Assembly (NCBI GenBank): GCA_963677415.2
Contig: CAXXFJ010000040.1
Span: 1-64,000, forward strand
From: JAQUTK01 sp963677415
GTDB taxonomy: Bacteria; Bacteroidota; Bacteroidia; Bacteroidales; JAQUTK01
Direction of reading: 5' to 3'
Length of the DNA stretch: 64,000 nucleotides
The notes under the pieces are model-generated. The model saw only the letters and a list, made by a program, of their open reading frames with translations, was not told the origin of the DNA and did no database searches. Position numbers and translations under genes: made by a program. Numbering within the stretch: the stretch's first letter is position 1; every line of letters begins with the position of its first letter. Shown here one piece after another: positions 17,014-23,524 of this stretch.

Positions 17014-17084
17014 TGCCCTATGGTGTAATGGTAGCACATCTGATTCTGGATCAGCCAGTCTATGTTCGAATCATAGTAGGGCAA
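17014..17084 (+). tRNA. tRNA-Gln (anticodon CTG)
   Basis: The acceptor stem pairs TGCCCTA (17014-17020) with TAGGGCA (17077-17083), with an A discriminator. The T arm is CTATG-TTCGAAT-CATAG and the anticodon loop is TTCTGGA, giving CTG. The gene is 71 bases and has no encoded CCA. It is the first of two close tRNA-Gln genes. Confidence 0.93.
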
Positions 17085-17181
17085 CTTTATAGAAAGTCCG
17101 CTCTTCATTAAAAAACAACGATATCTTCAGCGAAGACGATCTAAACAACGTTCTTCGCGGTGCTTTAAGGAAGCATTTGAT

Positions 17182-17252
17182 TGCCCTATGGTGTAATGGT
17201 AGCACACCTGATTTTGGTTCAGCCAGTCTATGTTCGAATCATAGTAGGGCAA
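17182..17252 (+). tRNA. tRNA-Gln (anticodon TTG)
   Basis: It shares the acceptor stem (17182-17188 with 17245-17251), D arm and T arm of the preceding tRNA, while the anticodon loop is TTTTGGT, giving TTG. The two together read both glutamine codons. A strong hairpin terminator follows at once. Confidence 0.93.
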
Positions 17253-17261
17253 CACTATGTA

Positions 17262-17295
17262 AAGTCTCTTACTGGTTTCAGTAAGAGACTTTTTC
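17262..17295 (+). terminator. Rho-independent terminator after the tRNA-Gln genes
   Basis: The stem AGTCTCTTACT / AGTAAGAGACT with a short loop (GGTTTC) is followed by a run of Ts, ten bases after the second tRNA. Confidence 0.85.
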
Positions 17296-17419
17296 TATGT
17301 TGTACCGTGCATTGGAATATAACGGATCAACCATGGATGGATCAGGATCAACGGAAAAACCTGAGGGTAACTGGTGCAAGTCCACTCTGATGTTCCATAA
17401 TCACCAACCTGTATTGACC

Positions 17420-17796
17420 TGAAAGAGTCAACTAAAGTCAGAGATAAAGAATAAAGAATCTACTGAAATCAGAGTTAGAAGAGTTAAGAGTCAACCCCAT
17501 TCAGGGTCCCACAAACTCTTGTATGAATCCTAGACAGCATCTAAGCGCATAAAATTTTCCATACTGCAACACCTAGCGTTGGACAACTGTGGACTTTGCG
17601 TAGGACAACTGTGGAACTTGCGTAGGACAACTGTCAAACGCTATACGCATCCGTAAGCGCGGATCCATTCAGTAGGACAAAAGAATTGTTGGCACTGTAT
17701 GCTGTAGGACCCTGAAAGGGGTTGACTCTTTTAGCTTCTAATTCTGATTTTAGTAGACTCTTTATTTTTTATCTCTGACTACAGTTGACTCCTTTA
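17420..17796. repeat. Palindromic non-coding element with about 90-bp inverted arms
   Basis: The left arm (17420-17509) is an imperfect inverted copy of the right arm (17707-17796). Landmarks shared by left and reverse-complemented right are GAGTCAACT, GTCAGAGATAAA, AATAAAGA, TCTACT, AATCAGA, TTAGAAG, AGAGTCAACCCC and TCAGGGTCC. The 197-base spacer holds three 22-bp tandem repeats and no convincing ORF. The outer GTTGACTC motif also occurs at both ends of the neighbouring IS3 element, so this may be a MITE or a remnant of a related element. Confidence 0.75.
17576..17641 (+). repeat. Three tandem 22-bp repeats
   Basis: Units start at 17576, 17598 and 17620 and share GCGTAGGACAACTGTGGA with small changes (the first has GCGTTGG, the third ends in CAAACG). 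They lie in the middle of the palindromic element. There are no spacers, so this is not a CRISPR array. Confidence 0.85.
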
Positions 17797-17907
17797 TCTT
17801 TATCTCTGACTACGGTTGACTCTTTTAGAACAAGACCCTAAAAGAGGTTGACTTTGCTCTTTTGAAGCTCGGAAATATCCGATAGGTTTGTTCTGCAAAC
17901 ATACATA

Positions 17908-18801
17908 TTATATCTGCACAGGCAAATTGTTTTGCAGATATTCTTCCCGATAACTTCTCCATCTTTTCTTGATGGGTCCATTCATAAGTGAAGCTTCCAT
18001 CGGTGTCATCATATCCAGACTCTTATGAGGTCTTTGGGTGTTGTAGAACTCTACAGCTTCTGCAACGGCAGTTCGCACCTCTTCGATATCTTTAAAATCA
18101 CGATACTCCAGGAATTCATGTTTGAGGATCCCATTTACACGTTCTGCAATCGCGTTCTCTTTCGGATCTCCTTTCTCCGTCATGCTTATCCGTATATGGT
18201 TCTCTTTTAGAAGTCTGGTATATGAGTCGCTGGCATACTGAACACCACGGTCTGAGTGGTGGATTAAGTCAAGCCGGTCAGCCTCTTCTATCCGTGATAA
18301 AGCTTGTTGAAGAGCCCGGATTGTGAACTCCGTTTGTAAGGTTGGGGCGACATAATAACCCACAATCTCCTTGTCGTAAGCATCGGTAATCAAGGAGAGA
18401 AAGCAGAACTTCTCACGGATCCTGATATAAGTGATATCACTCACCCACACCTGATTGGGGTGCTCCACAATCAGATCCTGTATCTGGTTCGGATATAAAA
18501 GATAAGGATGATTGGAATCCGTCGTCCGGATTCGTTTTCTTCTTTTCCTTATGGTCAGACCATAAACACAGAGTATCCTACAGAAGGAATCCCGCCCAAG
18601 GCTGTATTCCACACCAAAATAGCTTTTATACATTACCCATAACTTCTCCCCACCGATGCCGGGATCTTTTCCACGGATTTCATGTACATATTCAAGTACG
18701 AACTGTACCTTTGCAGCATTCTCTAAACCGTGATCCAGATACTGGTAATAGGCTTGCTTAGATACACCAAACAGACCGCAAAGAGCCTTTGTATGATACA
18801 A
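17908..18801 (-). CDS. IS3-family transposase OrfB (DDE integrase domain)
   Basis: A 297-residue frame with an N-terminal HTH_21-type region (VKFVLEYVHEIRGKDPGIGG-like) and the rve catalytic core: VWVSDITYI (D), LIHHSDRGVQYAS (D) and NAIAERVNGILK (E). The nominal TTG start at 18801 is unlikely to be used; the frame is open upstream to the slippery A7G at 18842-18849, so the active protein should be an OrfA-OrfB fusion made by -1 frameshifting. Confidence 0.88.
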   Translation of the reverse strand: MYHTKALCGLFGVSKQAYYQYLDHGLENAAKVQFVLEYVHEIRGKDPGIGGEKLWVMYKSYFGVEYSLGRDSFCRILCVYGLTIRKRRKRIRTTDSNHPYLLYPNQIQDLIVEHPNQVWVSDITYIRIREKFCFLSLITDAYDKEIVGYYVAPTLQTEFTIRALQQALSRIEEADRLDLIHHSDRGVQYASDSYTRLLKENHIRISMTEKGDPKENAIAERVNGILKHEFLEYRDFKDIEEVRTAVAEAVEFYNTQRPHKSLDMMTPMEASLMNGPIKKRWRSYREEYLQNNLPVQI

Positions 18802-18824
18802 AGGAGCTCCTGTGTGAAGCCTTA

Positions 18825-19178
18825 CTACTGTTTGGTGCCAGCTTTTTTTCGGATTGGAATCTGAAACATTTCCTCCGCAACGTCTATCATTGTATCAAAG
18901 GCCGTAGCGCGCATCTTTTCATGTTCCAAATCCATCTTTACTTTTTTCAGTTCCTTTTTCAATCTGGCAATCTCTTCGGACTCTAATCTTTCCCGTTCTT
19001 TTTTCATAGATTCATCCTCCTGATTTGGTTCTGGTGCAAAGGTATGCATCCAACTCAATAACGTAGTACGGTTTGCTATCGAATATTTCCGGCAAACCTC
19101 TTTGTTACTCATTCCGTCAAGATGATCCTTGACCGCGGATATGCGTAACTCATCTGAATAATGACCTTGATTCTTCAT
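18825..19178 (-). CDS. IS3-family transposase OrfA
   Basis: A 117-residue protein with a helix-turn-helix (ELRISAVKDHLDGMSNKEVC, then RKYSIANRTTLLSWMHTF) and a C-terminal leucine-zipper-like coiled coil rich in Glu and Lys (EIARLKKELKKVKMDLE). It ends IPIRKKAGTKQ just after a run of seven As, the usual IS3 frameshift window. It binds the element ends and can limit transposition when made alone. Confidence 0.88.
   Translation of the reverse strand: MKNQGHYSDELRISAVKDHLDGMSNKEVCRKYSIANRTTLLSWMHTFAPEPNQEDESMKKERERLESEEIARLKKELKKVKMDLEHEKMRATAFDTMIDVAEEMFQIPIRKKAGTKQ
18842..18849 (-). other. Programmed -1 frameshift site of the first IS3 element
   Basis: The reverse strand has AAAAAAAG at the orfA/orfB overlap. 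A -1 slip here joins OrfA (ending RKKAG) to the open OrfB frame, which reads KKSWHQTVVRLH. Confidence 0.75.
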
Positions 19179-19222
19179 CGTTTCTAATTTTTAGTTGAAC
19201 TTCTGAGAGTCAACTAAAATCA

Positions 19223-19721
19223 GTGCTAGACATGCTTTTCCAATTTGAACCATATGTCCTTCCCTTTTCATTTAATAGTTCTTTCGACTTCATCTAATAG
19301 TTCTTTCGAAGGCTTCTAATCGTTTTTTGAGAGTATCCTTTTCACGGTCGGCTTCTGAGTGAAGGGATTGCGGGTCAAGCCCGCAATGACGAAGGGGGTA
19401 GCCTTGGAAGGTGAAGAGTTAGACTTTCTCACAGTCGGCTTTTGAGAGAATAATTATTTTTCTTATTTTTACTTTCCTGAATGGGCGGATACCTCATTTT
19501 TAATGCACTACTGCACCAAGCACCACCTCACAGCATACTATAGAGCAGCATGGATTGTTCCGGTCTTACTTGCTCGCTTACATATTGCTTACAAGAATAC
19601 TTGCTTTTGATCCCATTTGATACATTCTTGCTCGAAGATGGGAGATACTGTTTACTATCTTTTCGATTAGTTTGGTGGCTACCTTTTCGATTATTATATA
19701 CAATTAATAGATACAAGCAGG
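19223..19721. other. Intergenic stretch without a recognisable gene
   Basis: I see only short low-quality ORFs here. It contains AGTTCTTTCGA twice near 19290-19310, a small palindrome at 19367-19387 and AT-rich sequence. It separates the IS3 element from the dispersed repeat. Confidence 0.5.
19367..19387. repeat. Short GC-rich palindrome
   Basis: ATTGCGGG - TCAAG - CCCGCAAT: eight-base arms around a five-base loop in otherwise AT-rich DNA. Related sequence recurs at 61706-61756. Such palindromes occur as dispersed intergenic repeats in many genomes. Confidence 0.6.
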
Positions 19722-19930
19722 AGATTGCTCAGCAATGAAAGATGCATAGAAAAGGGCCTTTTAGCAAATAAAACTGTATGCAAATATCACAGAGCAAATT
19801 ATTTTTGACGTTACTGATATGCCACACAGCACACTAAGAGGCAGTCCATGGTGTAGATGGTGTAGATAAATAGCACTTTTTCAATGATCTTAAATTCGGA
19901 ATTCGAAAAAACAACAGAGTCAGGGGCAAA
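19722..19930 (-). repeat. Dispersed intergenic repeat, copy A (about 205 bp)
   Basis: Read on the minus strand this matches copies B (59725) and C (61436). Shared landmarks in order are CTCTGTTGTTTTTTCGAA, TTTAAG, CTATTTATCTACACC, TGTGTGGCAT, TTTGCATACAG, TTTATTTGCT and GGCCCTTTT, finishing near TTGCTGAGCA. It lies between the first IS3 element and the acyltransferase genes. A short frame is open through half of it but is probably not a gene. Confidence 0.8.
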
Positions 19931-20048
19931 AAAGCGCCCCAATGAAAGACAGGTCGCGCAGAATAGACAATAAAGAGGAGTCCCGAGTAACAGCAAAATC
20001 CTCCTAAAGGAAAAAAGGAGGATGAACTTGATACTTTGACGGCATGTA

Positions 20049-21011
20049 TTATTCGCCAGTCATTCCTTTTATTTCCGAACTGATAACTTGCAGATAAGAT
20101 TCAATATGTCTCTCACGCTTTTCTTTTAGTATCTCGTCCACTGCAATCAGAATTCCAGACTCTTCCACATCACCAAAATCATCGTTTATTGCTGTACCAA
20201 ACATCTTCATTGTAGGGGAAAGTCCCATGTAAGCATTGACTAAAGGAGGTACATTAAATCCGAGGCGACGTACTTCCGTATTCAGTATCTTATAATCGTC
20301 CTTAAAGCACGATCCGGTAAAAAGCAGTTCCATCGATTTTTCATCCATACCTGTCTGCAATGACTTAATAGGGGTAACCAGGTGGTCTTTATCTTTAAAA
20401 TACTTATCAATGAAATAAAGAATCATATTACGACCAAATGTATGATAACTCGGATACATGGTTACTTTACCAAAGAAATATTTTATATGGGGATTCATCA
20501 CGATTAAAGCTCCCAGTCCGTCCCATAAATTATCCAAAGCAAATAAACCTTTAGCTCCAGCTGTCGTAAACTGATATTCCAAGGTGACAAATGATCTTGC
20601 TAATTCAATTGTGTAAGGTAGATAACTCTTAAGAAACTGATCTGAGAAATGAAATAAATGAGATGTTGCCAGGATTGGCTGTCCATTTGTTCCAAAACGG
20701 ACGTTTGTCCCATCAATATAGCGGTATCCCCCAAGTATTTTCTCATCATCCGGACTCCATACAACCAATTGCATATAAGGGACTTCCATACAGTCAAATT
20801 CATCAATATCCACCTCTTTCCCTGTGCCTCCTCCCGCTTTTCGAAAAGCTTCTTCACGAAGTCTTCCAACTTCGCGCATCGTATTAGGAGCAGAGCTATA
20901 ATCGAATATATAAATTTCATTATCAGCCTTGTTTGTCTTTCTAAGCAATTTGTCCGGTGTTAGTTCCTGCTTAATAAGTTCCGGGGCAACAGGAGGTATA
21001 ACTTGTTTCAT
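20049..21011 (-). CDS. glsB: GNAT-type N-acyltransferase, probable lyso-glycine-lipid synthase
   Basis: A 320-residue protein of the OlsB/hemolysin-like GNAT group: YIFDYSSAPNTMREVGRLRE and FRKAGGGTGKEVDIDEFDC near the N-terminus, then VWSPDDEKILGGYRYIDG and IELARSFVTLEYQ. From family knowledge, Bacteroides GlsB transfers a 3-hydroxy fatty acyl group to the amino group of glycine, the first step to glycine lipids and related flavolipids. Its ATG overlaps the stop of the PlsC-like gene upstream (ATGA), so the two are translationally coupled. The name rests on this pairing and on memory of the B. thetaiotaomicron genes. Confidence 0.75.
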   Translation of the reverse strand: MKQVIPPVAPELIKQELTPDKLLRKTNKADNEIYIFDYSSAPNTMREVGRLREEAFRKAGGGTGKEVDIDEFDCMEVPYMQLVVWSPDDEKILGGYRYIDGTNVRFGTNGQPILATSHLFHFSDQFLKSYLPYTIELARSFVTLEYQFTTAGAKGLFALDNLWDGLGALIVMNPHIKYFFGKVTMYPSYHTFGRNMILYFIDKYFKDKDHLVTPIKSLQTGMDEKSMELLFTGSCFKDDYKILNTEVRRLGFNVPPLVNAYMGLSPTMKMFGTAINDDFGDVEESGILIAVDEILKEKRERHIESYLQVISSEIKGMTGE

Positions 21012-21859
21012 AAAGTTTTCTTTATCTTATTATTGTCTCTAATTTTATATACTTCTTCTTTCACGTACTGAGCCCACTGAAGTGGCGTCTTAGAATTATC
21101 CTGGAAGGTCTGCCAAGGAATCGGTTTCCCAAAATAGACATCAAAACTCCTGCCTTTATTCGCAAACATTTCATGAGGTAAAAGGATAACCTCATAATTC
21201 ATTTTGATTCCCAATTTCTCACGCAACTTTGCGATCCAGTAAAACGCCCTACTGTTTCTCCCTTTGAAAAAGATTGGGACTATATCTCTTTTATATTCCT
21301 TTGATGAATAAATAAAGTTTTTCTTCCATTGAATATCTTTCAACTCAAAATGATCAAGTCGGGAGCAGAATCCCGCAGGAAACATTATTAATTGACTGTC
21401 TGAACTTAACGCTTCGTCAATACGTTCATTGGTGTCTCTTGCTAATAATCCGTATTTATTAATAGGTACAGCAATGTCTTCCACATTGGGCAGATGAAGC
21501 AATAAATCATTCATATAATACCTGAACTTTCCTCCGTACTGATCACCAATTATACATCCTAATGATACTCCATCAATCCCTCCGAGGGGATGATTACTTA
21601 CAAATATATATTTCTTATCCAGAGAATAATTCTCCTGACCGTATACGTGAAGTGTTATTTTGAGGTACTTTATCGCTTCTTTAAAAAACTCATATCCGCC
21701 AAGACCCTTAGTCAAATGCAAAAAACCATTTATTTCATCCTGACGAATCAGCCATTTCAAGAAATAGACGAGAAGAAACGAAGGACGTTTGGTTTTGTCC
21801 TTTTGCTTACTCTGCAACACCTTTTCAACATCAATCTCAAAAGAATTTTGTTCCATCAC
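21008..21859 (-). CDS. glsA: PlsC-type 1-acyl transferase, probable glycine-lipid O-acyltransferase
   Basis: A 283-residue lysophospholipid acyltransferase-like protein. The catalytic HX4D motif is in SNHPLGGIDGVSLG (around residue 90), followed by the FPAGFCSR block near residue 165 and PIFFKGRNSR. In Bacteroides such a protein (GlsA) adds the second fatty acid to the hydroxyl of the N-acyl glycine. It is the first gene of a two-gene operon with a promoter motif at 21877-21910. Phosphatidic acid synthesis is the alternative role, less likely given the neighbour. Confidence 0.75.
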   Translation of the reverse strand: MMEQNSFEIDVEKVLQSKQKDKTKRPSFLLVYFLKWLIRQDEINGFLHLTKGLGGYEFFKEAIKYLKITLHVYGQENYSLDKKYIFVSNHPLGGIDGVSLGCIIGDQYGGKFRYYMNDLLLHLPNVEDIAVPINKYGLLARDTNERIDEALSSDSQLIMFPAGFCSRLDHFELKDIQWKKNFIYSSKEYKRDIVPIFFKGRNSRAFYWIAKLREKLGIKMNYEVILLPHEMFANKGRSFDVYFGKPIPWQTFQDNSKTPLQWAQYVKEEVYKIRDNNKIKKTL

Positions 21860-21876
21860 TTTCTTGTTTTCGTTGC

Positions 21877-21910
21877 AAATTTACACCAAAATTCGACTTT
21901 TCAGCCCAAA
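21877..21910 (-). promoter_or_regulatory. Promoter of the glsA-glsB pair
   Basis: On the reverse strand TTTG at 21910-21907, 22 bases, then TAAATTTG at 21884-21877. The start codon is 18 bases beyond the -7 element, so the 5' leader would be short. Confidence 0.55.
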
Positions 21911-22209
21911 CTCACAAATAAATAACCCGCAAAGTTACAATTAATGAAATAATCACATCAGATACGTTTTACTAAATCCAACATTCTGTTTCTAAAAACG
22001 AAATAAGTATTCTATTGATACAACAAACAAAACTGACATCAAACAGGAAGATTCTAACTTCAAAATTTCGAAAAACATACTGCTTGAAATCGACATTTGT
22101 AAGACTTGATTCTTACGCGAGGTTTAATCACAAGACTTTTGCATAGAAGTTGTTGATAAGTTTTTCAATAAAATCAAAGCAAACATGTACGAGAAAATGG
22201 AATAAATTG

Positions 22210-22217
22210 TATTTTTG
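22210..22217 (+). promoter_or_regulatory. Candidate -7 element for the division/cell-wall cluster
   Basis: TATTTTTG, a match to TAnnTTTG, about 53 bases before the rsmH start. No clear TTTG at the expected -33 position. Confidence 0.45.
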
Positions 22218-22270
22218 TATTCAATCTTTTTCCATAAGGATAAAGTGCATCTAAAGAATATCCCAAAACA

Positions 22271-23191
22271 GTGGACGAACTAGAACTCAGACAAGAATAT
22301 CATATTCCGGCACTTCTCCCTCAATGCATGGAAGGTTTGGATATCCATCCTGACGGTACTTATGTAGATGTCACTTTCGGTGGTGGAGGACATTCTCGAG
22401 AGATCCTTTCTCTATTAGGAAAGAAAGGGTCTCTGTATGCCTTTGATCAGGATGAAGATGCCGAAAAAAACTGTCCGAAAGACAAACGGTTCACTTTCAT
22501 TCGAGGAAACTTTCGCTATTTATCCAACTTTATGCATTACCACAACGTTAATTCTGTTGATGGTTTATTAGCCGACCTCGGAGTCTCCTCTCATCATTTT
22601 GATGATCCAAACAGAGGATTCTCCTTCCGTTTCGAAGGAGCATTGGATATGCGAATGAACAAACGCGCTGGAAAGACAGCGGCTGATGTTCTGAATGAAT
22701 ATCCGGAAGAGGAGCTTGCACGAATATTCTATTTATATGGAGAACTGAAAAACTCCAGAAAAATAGCTTTTGAAGTCGCACGAAGAAGGAAAGAGCAGAA
22801 GATTGAAACGATAACTGATTTTCTTGATATCCTTCGCCCTTTAACCAAGAGGGATCAGGAGAAAAAGAATCTTGCACAAGCTTTTCAGGCATTACGTATT
22901 GAGGTAAACGGCGAAATGGATGCATTAACCCAATTGTTGAAACAGGCAGAGCAACTATTGAAACCGGGTGGCAGACTCGTAATAATTAGCTACCATTCTT
23001 TAGAAGACCGCTTAGTAAAGAATTATTTGAAATCAGGTAATGTGCTCGGAGATGTAGATAAAGACTTTTATGGCAACGTTAACAGTCCATTCCACCTAAT
23101 CAACAATAAAGTCATTGTACCTAATGGGGAAGAATGTGCTCGTAATCCAAGAGTAAGAAGTGCAAAATTACGAATTGCAGAAAAGAAATAA
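22271..23191 (+). CDS. rsmH: 16S rRNA (cytosine1402-N4)-methyltransferase
   Basis: A 306-residue RsmH/MraW that methylates N4 of C1402 in the decoding centre. Motifs: HIPALLPQCMEGL, YVDVTFGGGGHSREIL (cofactor loop, about residues 32-47), DGLLADLGVSSHHFDDPNRG and LVIISYHSLEDRLVK near the C-terminus. It uses a GTG start at 22271. It opens the division/cell-wall cluster; ftsL follows six bases later. Confidence 0.95.
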   Translation: MDELELRQEYHIPALLPQCMEGLDIHPDGTYVDVTFGGGGHSREILSLLGKKGSLYAFDQDEDAEKNCPKDKRFTFIRGNFRYLSNFMHYHNVNSVDGLLADLGVSSHHFDDPNRGFSFRFEGALDMRMNKRAGKTAADVLNEYPEEELARIFYLYGELKNSRKIAFEVARRRKEQKIETITDFLDILRPLTKRDQEKKNLAQAFQALRIEVNGEMDALTQLLKQAEQLLKPGGRLVIISYHSLEDRLVKNYLKSGNVLGDVDKDFYGNVNSPFHLINNKVIVPNGEECARNPRVRSAKLRIAEKK

Positions 23192-23197
23192 AAGAAG

Positions 23198-23515
23198 ATG
23201 AAACTGAAAGCAATAAAAGATGATATTTTAGGTGGTGAGTTTCTTACCAGTGAAGTACTAGTTCGGCAATGGAAGCTAATTCTTATGATTGTTGTCTTGG
23301 CATTCTTCTATATAAGTAACCGCTATTCTTGTCTGCAGAAGATTTCCGATATCAACAAACTGAAACGAGAGGTGGCAGATGCAAAGTTTGAATCACTGAT
23401 TCGTTCCTGCGATTTGATGAGTGAAAGCAAACAGTCAAAGATTCAGAAGATTATAAGTGAGAGAGGCGTTGAATTGGAGGCATCACAGACTCCTCCGATT
23501 GAAATCTCTAAATAA
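23198..23515 (+). CDS. ftsL: FtsL-like cell division protein
   Basis: A 105-residue bitopic membrane protein with a cytoplasmic N-terminus, one transmembrane segment (LILMIVVLAFFYISNRYS, about residues 27-45) and a short coiled-coil periplasmic part (ISDINKLKREVADAKFESLI). Size, topology and position between rsmH and the transpeptidase gene identify it as FtsL, which in other bacteria scaffolds FtsQ, FtsB and FtsI at the septum. Sequence similarity alone would be weak. Confidence 0.85.
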   Translation: MKLKAIKDDILGGEFLTSEVLVRQWKLILMIVVLAFFYISNRYSCLQKISDINKLKREVADAKFESLIRSCDLMSESKQSKIQKIISERGVELEASQTPPIEISK

Positions 23516-23524
23516 TAACTACAA

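Larger units (their letters stand above)
17807..19222 (-). mobile_element. IS3-family insertion sequence, about 1.4 kb
   Basis: Two overlapping transposase frames on the minus strand are bounded by imperfect inverted ends: TGACTACGGTTGACTC at 17807 and the reverse complement of GAGTCAACTAAAATCA ending at 19222. The ends begin with TG and finish with CA as in IS3 elements. No flanking target duplication was evident, so the exact boundaries are provisional, particularly since the left end is preceded by several related motifs. The element looks intact. Confidence 0.7.
21860..22270. other. Divergent intergenic region before the division cluster
   Basis: Four hundred AT-rich bases between glsA (leftward) and rsmH (rightward). 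It holds a promoter motif for each direction. No ORF resembling mraZ, which often opens this cluster, is present. Confidence 0.6.

Noticed and set aside
17576..17641. CRISPR array
   Set aside because: Three contiguous 22-bp repeats without spacers and no cas genes nearby.
19528..19996. Short ORFs between the first IS3 element and glsB
   Set aside because: They overlap each other and the dispersed repeat and have no recognisable domain.
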